DNA from: Rikenella sp031551865
Lineage (GTDB): Bacteria > Bacteroidota > Bacteroidia > Bacteroidales > Rikenellaceae
Reading direction: 5' to 3'
NCBI GenBank assembly: GCA_031551865.1
Contig: JAVBMY010000004.1
Location: forward strand, 277,364-341,363
DNA: 64,000 nt
Each line of letters begins with the position of its first letter. The stretch's first letter is position 1. The position numbers and the translations under genes are program-made. The notes beneath the pieces are model-generated. The model was not told the origin of the DNA and did not search any database. It saw only the letters and a program-made list of their open reading frames with translations. Below are positions 52,310 through 60,542 of the stretch, in pieces.

Positions 52310-52359
52310 TTCCTTAGGTTGTTGTGAATTTTATAACAGGTACGAAGGTAGCGATTTTA

Positions 52360-52446
52360 ATGTCATCCCGAGCGTAGGCGAGGGAACTTCTCAATGATGA
52401 AAAAGGAAAGCCTCTCTGACGCCTCGGCTATGGCTTGGGATGACAT
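52360..52446. repeat. REPIN-like inverted repeat
   Basis: TGTCATCCCGAGCGTAGGCG then AGGGAACTTCTC; the right arm CTCGGCTATGGCTTGGGATG is a looser complement. It lies in the gap between the deoxyhypusine synthase-like and kinase genes. Confidence 0.6.
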
Positions 52447-52465
52447 GAGAATACACTCCTGGCGG

Positions 52466-54148
52466 TTAATACACGAAGCTGCTGCCACCGAGGAATTCGC
52501 GCAGGATCGAGGTGGGCGGCACTTCGTGGTCGGGAATCTCGACGAAGTAGTCGAGAAACTTGAGCAGGCGCAGCGCCTCGGCATATTCGGGCGTGTTGGC
52601 AGGAACCTGGGCCAGCAGCGGCTGGGCGTAACGCTTGAGGATCGATATCTCGAAAAAGAGCGACGTGTTGAACATCACGTCGGCCTGTTCCTGGTAGGGG
52701 AAGATATTCTTGTCCTCGCCGCGGCGCACGCTGAGCCACCCCTTGAGGGTGTCGTAGGCCGAGCGGCCGCGGTAGTTATGGTCGCGCACGATGCGGCGCA
52801 GCAGGCGGTTATCGGTGGTCGATATGACGCTCGTATTGTCGAGCGAGAGGGTGGTCAGCGCCGAAGCGTAGACTTTGTATTTCAGGTGGTCGGCGATGTG
52901 TGGGGTGAGTTTCGGGTTCAGGCCGTGGATGCCCTCGACGATGAGTATCCCGCGCTCGTCGATCTGCAACACGTTTCCGCTGGGTTTGCGTATGCCGGTA
53001 ATGAAGTCGAACCGGGGAAGATCGACGGGCTCGCCGGCAAAGAGTTTGAGCAAGTCGGCGTTGAAAGCCTCGACATCGATGGCCTCGATGGCCTCGAAGT
53101 CGAAGTCTCCTTTTTCGTCGCGGGGCGTGTGTTCACGGTCGACGAAGTAATCGTCGAGCGAGATCAGGTGAGGCGAAAGGCCGAGCACCTTGAGCTGGAT
53201 GGCCAGCCGCTTCGACAGCGTGGTCTTGCCGCTCGACGAAGGGCCGGCCACGAAGATGATCCGTACGCCCCCCTGGTTGTGGCGTTCGAGGATCCGGTCG
53301 GCAATCCCCGCAAAGTTCTTTTCCTGTAGGGCCTCGCCGATCTTGATCATTTCGCTGGTGTGGCCGCTCAAAATGCGGGAGTTAAGCGTCCCGACATCGG
53401 ACACTTTGAGGATATCGGCCCACACCTTGTTCTGCTGGAAGACCGAGAAGAGCTTGGGTTCGAGCTGCATCGGCTCGACCTGCGTATGGTCGTCACGCCG
53501 CGGGGTGCGTAACACGAAACCACCGCCGAAAAAGCTGAGGTCGAACACTCCGAGGTAACGCGTCGAGGTGACCATCGCGCCATAGAAATAACCGTTCAGG
53601 CCGCCCAGGTTATAGACGGTGACAAAATATTCTGGGCGGGTTTCCAGCAGCGATTTTTTGTCGTCCATACCTTGGATATGGTACATCTCGCTGGCTTCGG
53701 AGAGCAGGACTTTGGAGCGCACGAGGGGAATATCGAGATCGACCAGCACGTGCATCCGCTGCTTGACGGCCTCGACGGTCTGCTCGGTGACGGCTCCGAT
53801 GCCCTCAATCTCGCAGTAATAGCCGCGGGCGGCGGTATAGAGTATCCTGAGCTTTCCTTCGGGATAGAGGTCGTGTACGGCTTTCTGGAGCAGGAAAAAG
53901 AGCGATCGGGTATAGACCCGCATACCGTCGACACTGGTTTGCTCCACGAACCGTAGACTTTTGGGCGAGTAGATGCGGAAGTTGAGTTCCTTCAGCTTGT
54001 TATCGGCAAAGCAGGCAATCACGGGCGAGCAGGTGCGCAACGAGAGCATCTCAAGCACGTGGCCGAGCTTCGACCCTTGGTCGACAAAGAAGGTCGCGCC
54101 GTTGTTTTCGCAATATACCTGTATGGGTTTTGCTTCCGTTTGTGCCAT
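52466..54148 (-). CDS. Nucleoside (uridine) kinase fused to TGS/SAD domains
   Basis: This 560-aa protein has a TGS-like ubiquitin fold (about 8-65) and a threonyl-tRNA-synthetase-like second additional domain (about 70-270, with RGYYCEIEG). A P-loop kinase of the uridine-kinase/phosphoribulokinase type follows (about 290-510) with Walker A AGPSSSGKTTLS at 301-312, SLDDYFVDREHTPRDEKGDF and VEGIHGLNP. The kinase probably phosphorylates uridine or cytidine. The N-terminal domains are the kind that recognise tRNA in ThrRS, so a regulatory role is likely; their ligand here is unknown. Full length, Bacteroidetes-typical. Confidence 0.88.
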   Translation of the reverse strand: MAQTEAKPIQVYCENNGATFFVDQGSKLGHVLEMLSLRTCSPVIACFADNKLKELNFRIYSPKSLRFVEQTSVDGMRVYTRSLFFLLQKAVHDLYPEGKLRILYTAARGYYCEIEGIGAVTEQTVEAVKQRMHVLVDLDIPLVRSKVLLSEASEMYHIQGMDDKKSLLETRPEYFVTVYNLGGLNGYFYGAMVTSTRYLGVFDLSFFGGGFVLRTPRRDDHTQVEPMQLEPKLFSVFQQNKVWADILKVSDVGTLNSRILSGHTSEMIKIGEALQEKNFAGIADRILERHNQGGVRIIFVAGPSSSGKTTLSKRLAIQLKVLGLSPHLISLDDYFVDREHTPRDEKGDFDFEAIEAIDVEAFNADLLKLFAGEPVDLPRFDFITGIRKPSGNVLQIDERGILIVEGIHGLNPKLTPHIADHLKYKVYASALTTLSLDNTSVISTTDNRLLRRIVRDHNYRGRSAYDTLKGWLSVRRGEDKNIFPYQEQADVMFNTSLFFEISILKRYAQPLLAQVPANTPEYAEALRLLKFLDYFVEIPDHEVPPTSILREFLGGSSFVY

Positions 54149-54173
54149 AAGATTATTTCGTGTGACGTATCCG

Positions 54174-54278
54174 TCATTGCAAGGAGATATCCCTCGACTT
54201 TGCGCGGGACAGGCTCCACAATCCGCCCTTTTTTAGGAAGATTGCTTCGTCGGCCTAACAGGCCTCCCCGCAATGACG
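54174..54278. repeat. Second-type REPIN-like element (CGTCATTGC arms)
   Basis: It starts CGTCATTGCAAGGAGA and ends CCCCGCAATGACG, with an internal GATTGCTTCGTCGG, the same layout as 9209-9303. Confidence 0.7.
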
Positions 54279-54300
54279 AATAGGCGTTTTTATTATCATT

Positions 54301-55203
54301 TTACTTTGCCGCCAGGCAGGCCAGGGCGATCGAATAGAGTTTCGAGCGTTCGCTGTCGCCGCGCGAGGTGAGCACGCAAGGGGCCGAAGCGCCCACGACC
54401 ATGGCGGCCAGTTCGGCACCGCACAGTTTGGTCGCACTCTTGAAGAATACGTTGGCGCTTTCGATGTTCGGAAACACGAGGCAGTCGGCATCACCGGCCA
54501 CGGAGCTTGCCAGTTTCTTGACGGCTGCGGTTTCGGCATCGAGAGCCACGTCAAGGGCCAGCGGACCGTCGACCACGGCGTTTCCGAGCTGTCCCCGGTC
54601 GCCCATCTTGGCAATGATGGCGGCGTCGATGCACGACGGGATCCCGGGGAGCATCTGTTCGGTAGGGGCGATCATCGCGACCTTCGGCTCTTTGATGTCG
54701 AGCAGGCGTGCCACATCGAGCACATAGCGGGTCAGCGCGATCTTCTGAGCCGTATCGGGGGCGGGGATCACCGCCACGTCGGCGATGGTGAGCAGTTTGT
54801 GGTACTGGGGCAGTTCGACCACGGTCACGTGGCTGAGCGTGGCTTTGGGAGGCACGAGCCCTCCGTCGCGCGAGAGAATACCACGCATGTATTTGTCGGT
54901 GCTCACGAGGCCTTTCATCAGGATCGAGGCTTCGCCTGCACGCACCATGCGCACGGCTTCGGTCACGCAGGCAGTATCGCTGCCGCACTCTACGATCTGT
55001 ATTCCGCCGAGCGGCACGCCGCATTCGGCGGCAGTTTGTCCGATCACGGCGCGGTCGCCGAACAGGACCGGCTCGACAAGGCCCGCCTCCACCGCATCGC
55101 GTACGGCCTGCAACGTATGGGCGTCCTGCGCATAAGCCACGGCCATCCGGCGGCGCCCCCCCGTGGCGGCTTTCGCCACCAGTTGTTCGAGTTTGGTGAT
55201 CAT
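54301..55203 (-). CDS. Phosphate acyltransferase, Ptb-like
   Basis: This 300-aa cytosolic enzyme of the phosphate acetyl/butyryltransferase family converts acyl-CoA and phosphate into acyl-phosphate and CoA. Family motifs are LMKGLVSTDKYMRGIL, ADVAVIPAPDTAQK, AIIAKMGDRGQ and VFPNIESANVFFKSATK. Its length and sequence fit phosphate butyryltransferase better than Pta, and a true Pta is encoded 2 kb upstream on the same strand. No butyrate kinase is in the window, so AckA or a distant kinase may complete the route. Confidence 0.88.
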   Translation of the reverse strand: MITKLEQLVAKAATGGRRRMAVAYAQDAHTLQAVRDAVEAGLVEPVLFGDRAVIGQTAAECGVPLGGIQIVECGSDTACVTEAVRMVRAGEASILMKGLVSTDKYMRGILSRDGGLVPPKATLSHVTVVELPQYHKLLTIADVAVIPAPDTAQKIALTRYVLDVARLLDIKEPKVAMIAPTEQMLPGIPSCIDAAIIAKMGDRGQLGNAVVDGPLALDVALDAETAAVKKLASSVAGDADCLVFPNIESANVFFKSATKLCGAELAAMVVGASAPCVLTSRGDSERSKLYSIALACLAAK

Positions 55204-55225
55204 AATATGAATCTTCTTTTTAGCA

Positions 55226-55314
55226 TGTCATCCTGAGCGCCCGCGAAGGGTCTCAGGCAGAAACAGTTATTCAAAGTTACTATCCGATATCCTTCACGGG
55301 CACCCAGGATGACA
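55226..55314. repeat. REPIN-like inverted repeat
   Basis: TGTCATCCTGAGCGCCCGCG then AAGGGTCTC; the right arm is CCTTCACGGGCACCCAGGAT then GACA. It lies between the Ptb-like and Nim-like genes. Confidence 0.7.
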
Positions 55315-55333
55315 TCGGAGAAGAGCGGCGGGA

Positions 55334-55819
55334 TTATTTCTTGGCCTTGGCGGTAATGTGCTCCACTTTTACCGTGAAGGTCAGCGTACGGTGGAATGAT
55401 TTTTCCATGTAGATCTCACCCGTGGCGGCATACCCGGCGCTGTATTTACGCACCAGTCTCCGAAGGGCGAGGCGTTTTTCGTCGTCGGAAGGGACGAGGT
55501 TCACTGTCCCGAATACCATAACGCTCTCGTACAGAGTGGTGAACTTATCGGACAGCGGTTGCGTACGGCCCACCACGCAGAAAGTCACTTTCCCGCCATT
55601 GCGGCGCATAGCTTCGAGTTTCTGCCCCTCGGGTGCGCAATGGAAATAAAGTTCCCCGGCCGCACAGTCATAGGCAAAGTTGATCGGAACACCGTAGGCG
55701 TAACCATTGCCGTCGGTCCCGGCACAGAGGAAGCCGTACTCGGCGGTTTCGAGCAGTTCTTGCGCCCTTTGCTCGTCGAGCAGGCGGTCCTGGCGGCGTA
55801 CTTCGCGGAAATCTCCCAT
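55334..55819 (-). CDS. Pyridoxamine-5'-phosphate-oxidase-fold flavoprotein, NimA-like
   Basis: The start at 55819 (MGDFREVRRQDRLLDE) gives 161 aa and the normal opening of the family. It is a split-barrel FMN protein (FLCAGTDGNGYAYGVPINFAYD, LYFHCAPEGQKLEAMRRN, VMVFGTVNLV). Relatives include 5-nitroimidazole reductases (Nim) of Bacteroides and antibiotic-unrelated flavin reductases. It is not possible to say from sequence whether this one affects drug response. Single gene. Confidence 0.85.
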   Translation of the reverse strand: MGDFREVRRQDRLLDEQRAQELLETAEYGFLCAGTDGNGYAYGVPINFAYDCAAGELYFHCAPEGQKLEAMRRNGGKVTFCVVGRTQPLSDKFTTLYESVMVFGTVNLVPSDDEKRLALRRLVRKYSAGYAATGEIYMEKSFHRTLTFTVKVEHITAKAKK

Positions 55820-55869
55820 ACTTACATTTCTTACTTTATTGCCAAAAGTCAATAGCGGGCTCTTTCCAC

Positions 55870-55944
55870 GTCATTCCGGGCGTAACCGCGGGATTTGTAT
55901 CATGCTGATTCTGAGAAAATTCCTCGCCTGCGCCCGGGATGACA
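55870..55944. repeat. REPIN-like inverted repeat, degenerate
   Basis: GTCATTCCGGGCGTAACCGC and GCCTGCGCCCGGGATGAC form the ends; the inner parts match poorly. It lies downstream of ackA. Confidence 0.55.
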
Positions 55945-55966
55945 GGCGCCGGGACAGGCGAAGGAG

Positions 55967-57184
55967 TTATTCCGGTTTCGACCGGAGCAGGCGGTAAGTG
56001 TCCGAAGCGATCACCAGTTCTTCGTTGGTGGTGGCGGCCACGACTTTGACGGGCGAATCGGGCCGCGAGATCACACGGTCGACACCGTTGGCGTGATTAT
56101 TGGCCTCGTCGTCGATAATGATCCCGAGGGGCTCCATGCCTTTGCAGGCTCCGGCGCGCGGCATGGCCGAGTTCTCCATGATACCGCCCGTGAATACCAG
56201 CAGGTCGGCGCCGCCGAGTTCGGCGATATACGAACCCACGAAACGTCGGATGCGGGTCAGGAACATGGTTTGCGCGAGTTGGGCCTTCTCGTTACCGGAT
56301 TCGGCGGCGGCCAGCACGTCGCGCCAATCGGACGACACGCCGCTCACGCCGAGCAGGCCCGATTGTTTGTTGATGATGTCCGAGGCTTTCTGGGTGTTGA
56401 TTCCCTCTTTTTCCATGATGTAGAGCAGCACGCCGGGATCGAGCTGGCCACAGCGGGTACCCATCATCAGGCCGTCGACCGGGGTGAATCCCATCGACGT
56501 GTCGATCGACTTGCCGTTGCGGATGGCGGTGATCGACGCGCCATTGCCCACGTGGCAGGTAATGATGCGGGAGTTGTGGAAATCGGTACCGGTCATTTCA
56601 CAGGCCTTCTGGGCCACGTATTTGTGGCTTGTGCCGTGGAAACCGTAGCGGCGGATGCGGTGCTCTTCGTAGTATTTGTAGGGGATGGCGTAGAGGTAGG
56701 CCTCGCGCGGCATGGTCTGGTGGAACGAGGTGTCGAACACAGCCACCTGCGGGATGGTGGGCAGCAGTTTCTCGATCGAAAGGATCCCTTTCAGGTTGGC
56801 CGGGTTGTGGAGCGGGGCCAGTTCGAAGCAGTTTTCGATCTTTTGCTTCACGGCCGGCGTCACGATGGCGCTGTCGGTAAAGTACTCGCCGCCGTGGGCC
56901 ACACGGTGTCCGGCCGCGGCGATCTCGTTCAGCGACGAGATCACGCCGTGGTGTTCGTCGGTCAGGGCCGCCAGCACCATATTGATCCCCACCGAGTGAT
57001 CGGGGATACTTTGCACGAATTCATATTTGGGTTTATCGGCGGGTTTGTGGGTCAGCACGCCGTCGGTGAGGCCGATGCGCTCCACCTGCCCTTTAGCGAG
57101 CAGGCGGTTGTCGTTGGGGCCGCTCATCTGGATGAGCTGGTATTTGATCGAGGAGCTTCCGCAGTTCAGTACGAGGATAATCAT
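55967..57184 (-). CDS. ackA: Acetate kinase
   Basis: AckA makes ATP and acetate from acetyl-phosphate, the last step of the fermentative energy route begun by Pta. The 405-aa ASKHA protein has VLNCGSSSIKYQL at 5-17, the catalytic HRVAHGGEYF (about 94-103), HVGNGASITAIRNG and TRCGQLDPG. Full length. It follows pta by 30 nt in one operon. Cytosolic. Confidence 0.96.
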   Translation of the reverse strand: MIILVLNCGSSSIKYQLIQMSGPNDNRLLAKGQVERIGLTDGVLTHKPADKPKYEFVQSIPDHSVGINMVLAALTDEHHGVISSLNEIAAAGHRVAHGGEYFTDSAIVTPAVKQKIENCFELAPLHNPANLKGILSIEKLLPTIPQVAVFDTSFHQTMPREAYLYAIPYKYYEEHRIRRYGFHGTSHKYVAQKACEMTGTDFHNSRIITCHVGNGASITAIRNGKSIDTSMGFTPVDGLMMGTRCGQLDPGVLLYIMEKEGINTQKASDIINKQSGLLGVSGVSSDWRDVLAAAESGNEKAQLAQTMFLTRIRRFVGSYIAELGGADLLVFTGGIMENSAMPRAGACKGMEPLGIIIDDEANNHANGVDRVISRPDSPVKVVAATTNEELVIASDTYRLLRSKPE

Positions 57185-57214
57185 TTCGGGTCGGGTCTAT
57201 GTGTTCGGTTTGGT

Positions 57215-58219
57215 TTATTTCTGGGATTGGGCCTGGCAGGCAGTGATGGCCACGAGGCTGACGATGTCGCTCACCGAACATCCGCGCGAGAGGTCGTTGA
57301 TCGGGGCGGCCATACCTTGCAGTACCGGGCCGATGGCTTCGGCGTCGGCCAGTCGCTGCACGAGTTTATAGGCGATGTTACCCACTTCGAGCGTGGGGAA
57401 GACGAGGACGTTGGCGCGGCCGGCGATCTTGCTGTCGGGCGCTTTCTTGCTGCCGATCCCGGGCACAATAGCGGCGTCGGCTTGCAATTCGCCGTCGATC
57501 TTCATATCGGGGGCCATCTGCTGGGCGAGGCGGGTGGCTTCGACCACCTTGTCGACCATGGGGTGTTTGGCCGAGCCTTTGGTCGAGAAACTGAGCATGG
57601 CGATACGCGGCTCGATGCCTACGATAGCCCGGGTAGTACGTCCGGTTTCGACGGCGATTTCGGCCAGTTCCGGGGCGGTGGGATCGGGATGCACGGCACA
57701 GTCGGCGAAGACCATCATGCCGTTCTCGCCGTAGTGCTTGTCCTTGAGGAGCATGATAAAAGCACCAGAAACGACACTCACGCCCGGTTTGGTCTTGATG
57801 TACTGGAATGCGGGACGGAGTACGTCGCCCGTGGCGTTGTCGGCGCCGGCCACTTCGCCGTCGGCGTCGCCGGCCTTGATCATCATCACCGACAGGCAGA
57901 GCGGGTTTTCGATCAGGCGTTCGGCTTCGTCGCGGGTCAGGCCCTTCGAGGCGCGGAGTTCGAGCATCATATCGATGTAGGCACCGCGGCGGGGATTGTC
58001 GAGCGGATCGACCATCACGGCCTTGTCGATATGGGAGAGCCCCTGGTCTTCGGCCATTTCGCTTAGTTTGGCGGGATTGCCGATGAGTATGATGTCCGCA
58101 ATGCCTTCGCCGAGGATCTCGTCGGCGGCGCGGAGCGTACGGAGTTCGAAACTTTCGGGAAGCACGATGCGCATCCGGCGCGAGCGTGCCTGTTCTTTGA
58201 TTCTGTCGAGTAATTGCAT
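57215..58219 (-). CDS. pta: Phosphate acetyltransferase
   Basis: Pta converts acetyl-CoA to acetyl-phosphate. This 334-aa form is the short, regulator-free type. Motifs include SFELRTLRAADEILGEG, ADGEVAGADNATGDVLRPA, VVSGAFIMLL, VFADCAVHPDPTAPELA and the C-terminal ANVLVFPTLEVGNIAYKL with GPVLQGMAAPINDLSRG. A TAnnTTTG promoter lies about 41 nt upstream. It heads the pta-ackA operon; as a Rex-bearing anaerobe the organism may control it by redox state, but no operator was proven. Confidence 0.96.
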   Translation of the reverse strand: MQLLDRIKEQARSRRMRIVLPESFELRTLRAADEILGEGIADIILIGNPAKLSEMAEDQGLSHIDKAVMVDPLDNPRRGAYIDMMLELRASKGLTRDEAERLIENPLCLSVMMIKAGDADGEVAGADNATGDVLRPAFQYIKTKPGVSVVSGAFIMLLKDKHYGENGMMVFADCAVHPDPTAPELAEIAVETGRTTRAIVGIEPRIAMLSFSTKGSAKHPMVDKVVEATRLAQQMAPDMKIDGELQADAAIVPGIGSKKAPDSKIAGRANVLVFPTLEVGNIAYKLVQRLADAEAIGPVLQGMAAPINDLSRGCSVSDIVSLVAITACQAQSQK

Positions 58220-58259
58220 CTTTTCCTGGCTGATTGGGCCGCATATACGGCGTAAAAGG

Positions 58260-58267
58260 CAAAGGTA
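58260..58267 (-). promoter_or_regulatory. -7 box TACCTTTG for pta-ackA
   Basis: An exact TAnnTTTG match on the minus strand, 40 nt before the pta start. Confidence 0.65.
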
Positions 58268-58312
58268 GCAATTTTTGCCCGTTTAGCCCAGAGGAATCCA
58301 CGCAATAAACAC

Positions 58313-58394
58313 CATATCATCCTGAACGCAGCGAGGGATCCCGGGCGAAAAGCTATTTCTACCCGGGATCCCTCGCTGCGTTCAGGATGATATG
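58313..58394. repeat. REPIN-like inverted repeat with perfect 33-bp arms
   Basis: 58313-58345 (CATATCATCCTGAACGCAGC and 13 more) and 58362-58394 are exact reverse complements around a 16-nt loop, the best-preserved member of the family here. It stands between the aromatic operon's end and the pta promoter and may stop aroF transcription. Confidence 0.88.
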
Positions 58395-58404
58395 TTAAGA
58401 ATAA

Positions 58405-59490
58405 CTACTTTTTCGGCGCATTCATCACGCGGTTCTGGTGGCCGATGCTCTCCATGTGGATGGCGTTCAGGATGATATTCAGAAATTCGGGCGAGAGGCC
58501 GAGTGCCGGAGCGTTGGCCAACACCCTCTTCACGATGTCTTCCCAGCGGCTCGACTGGAGGATGGCTACTTCGTTGTCACGCTTGATTTCGCCGATCTGC
58601 TCGGCGACATTCATGCGCCGGCTGAGCAGGGCAAAGAGCTCGGAATCGAACTGGTCGATCTGGCTGCGCAGGGTTTCGAGCGCCCGTTGGAACTCCGGTT
58701 TATCGACTGCCTCCTTGCGCCAGACAATGCTCTCGACCAGCTCTTTGAGCGCGGCGGGGGTCACCTGTTGCGCCGCATCACTCCAGGCCTTGTCGGGATC
58801 GCAGTGGCTTTCGATAATCAGGCCGTCGTACATCAGGTCTGCCGCTTCCTGCGCGATGCCCTGCAACCATTCGCGGTTACCGCAAATGTGCGACGGGTCG
58901 CAGATCATCGGCACGTCGGGCATCCGCATCCGCATCTCGACGGCCAGATGCCACAGCGGCGCGTTGCGGTACTGCGAAACGCCGTAGGACGAGAATCCGC
59001 GGTGGATCAGCCCCACATCCTCGATGCCGGCTTTCTGGAGGCGCTGCACTGCCCCGCCCCACAGGTCGATGTCGGGGTTCATCGGGTTTTTGACCAGCAC
59101 GGGAATTTTCACGCCGCGCAAGGCATCCGAAATATCCTGCACACTGAACGGGTTGACTGTGGTGCGGGCTCCGATCCACAGCAGGTCGACGCCGAATTCG
59201 AGGGCGCTCTCGACGTGTTTGGCAGTGGCCACTTCGGTCGCCACGGGAAGCCCGGTTTCGGCTTTAGCCTGCGCCAGCCACGCGAGCCCTTTCAGCCCGG
59301 AACCCTCGAAAGAGCCGGGTTTGGTGCGGGGTTTCCAGATGCCGGCCCGGATCACGTCGACCACACCGGTGGCGGCCAGTTGGCGGCAGGTTTCGAGGGT
59401 CTGTTCCTGGGTCTCGGCGCTGCACGGGCCCGAGATGATAAGTGGTCGTTTCGCCTTCAGCGAGAGTGGTTTTGAATTTGTCGGTTTCAT
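58405..59490 (-). CDS. DAHP synthase fused to chorismate mutase
   Basis: This 361-aa bifunctional enzyme has an N-terminal DAHP synthase of the KDO8P-synthase-like type (about 15-255; GPCSAETQEQTL, GIWKPRTKPGSFEG, ARTTVNPFS, PVLVKNPMNPD, CDPSHICGNREW) and a C-terminal AroQ chorismate mutase (about 270-350; LRSQIDQFDSELFALLSRRM, VAEQIGEIKRDN). It both opens the shikimate pathway and commits chorismate to Phe/Tyr. It is the last gene of the operon behind the Phe/Tyr attenuator, 49 nt after tyrA. Confidence 0.95.
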   Translation of the reverse strand: MKPTNSKPLSLKAKRPLIISGPCSAETQEQTLETCRQLAATGVVDVIRAGIWKPRTKPGSFEGSGLKGLAWLAQAKAETGLPVATEVATAKHVESALEFGVDLLWIGARTTVNPFSVQDISDALRGVKIPVLVKNPMNPDIDLWGGAVQRLQKAGIEDVGLIHRGFSSYGVSQYRNAPLWHLAVEMRMRMPDVPMICDPSHICGNREWLQGIAQEAADLMYDGLIIESHCDPDKAWSDAAQQVTPAALKELVESIVWRKEAVDKPEFQRALETLRSQIDQFDSELFALLSRRMNVAEQIGEIKRDNEVAILQSSRWEDIVKRVLANAPALGLSPEFLNIILNAIHMESIGHQNRVMNAPKK

Positions 59491-59539
59491 ATTCTCAATC
59501 GGTTTATTTTTCAGGTGTTATAGGGGCGAATTCGCAGAA

Positions 59540-60394
59540 CTAACCAATGATCCGCCCTATGCTATTCGCTTTGCGGATCGAACTTTCGAGGCCGCCGGCG
59601 TCGTCGCGCTCGATCATCTGGCGGATGATCTGGAGCTGGTGGATGTGTTCGCGAAGCACGTCGAGCACATTGTACTTGTTCTTCATCAGGATCGGCACCC
59701 ACATCGAGGCCGGACTCTTGGCCAGACGCACGGTGCTCTCGAAACCGCCGCCCGCCAGATCGAATATCTTTCCTTCTTCACGCTCTTTTTCGAGCACCGT
59801 AAGCGCCAGCGCGAACGAGGTGATGTGCGAGATATGGCTCACATAGGCCACGTGCAGGTCGTGTTCCTCGGCGCCCATATAGATCAGGTTCATCCCGATG
59901 CGGACGTAAATATCCTCGACCTGCGCCAAGGCATCGGGATCGGAACGCTCCTGTTCGCCGATCACCACGGCACGACCCGCAAAAGCGCCTCGCACGGCGG
60001 CCGACGGGCCCGAATACTCGGTACCCCACATCGGGTGCGTAGGCACGAAACGCCCGCGGTTCGGGTGCCGGGCGATCACCTCACAAAGCTCCTGTTTGGT
60101 CGAGCCCATGTCCATAACGACCTGTCCGGGTATGACCCGGTTCAGCAGTTTCACGGCAGCCAGCGGAATGGCTCCCACCGGAATGGCCAGCACCACAAGG
60201 TCGGCGCCCTCGGTGGCTTCGTCGGCAGGCACGATCCGGTCGACCAACCCCAGTTCGAGGGCTTTCGCCGCATTGGCCGGGTCTGATTCGACACCCGTAA
60301 TGACGCCCCCGTCCTGTATCAGGCCGTGGTCGCGCAGGGCGAGAGCAAAAGAGCCCCCCATGAGGCCGAGGCCTATTATCGTTACATTTTTCAT
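59540..60394 (-). CDS. tyrA: Prephenate dehydrogenase
   Basis: TyrA oxidatively decarboxylates prephenate to 4-hydroxyphenylpyruvate for tyrosine. The 284-aa protein has the Rossmann loop IIGLGLMGGSFALAL at 5-19, DMGSTKQEL (about 94-102), FVPTHPMWGTEYSGP (about 116-130; the His is conserved) and the all-helical dimer domain. It lacks fused mutase and ACT domains; the mutase is on the next gene. A 148-nt gap separates it from the aminotransferase, with no clear promoter in it. Confidence 0.93.
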   Translation of the reverse strand: MKNVTIIGLGLMGGSFALALRDHGLIQDGGVITGVESDPANAAKALELGLVDRIVPADEATEGADLVVLAIPVGAIPLAAVKLLNRVIPGQVVMDMGSTKQELCEVIARHPNRGRFVPTHPMWGTEYSGPSAAVRGAFAGRAVVIGEQERSDPDALAQVEDIYVRIGMNLIYMGAEEHDLHVAYVSHISHITSFALALTVLEKEREEGKIFDLAGGGFESTVRLAKSPASMWVPILMKNKYNVLDVLREHIHQLQIIRQMIERDDAGGLESSIRKANSIGRIIG

Positions 60395-60542
60395 ATTGAT
60401 CTATATATTTACGTTTCCCTGTCTTGCCTGTAAGCAAGTCAGCCCGCATCCACCCCCACGGAGGCTGAAGTCTGCACCTTCGGTGGCGATTCATCCCTCT
60501 GCCGGCTGCGGGAGCGGCCCCTCCGGGCATAGCACTGTGGTG

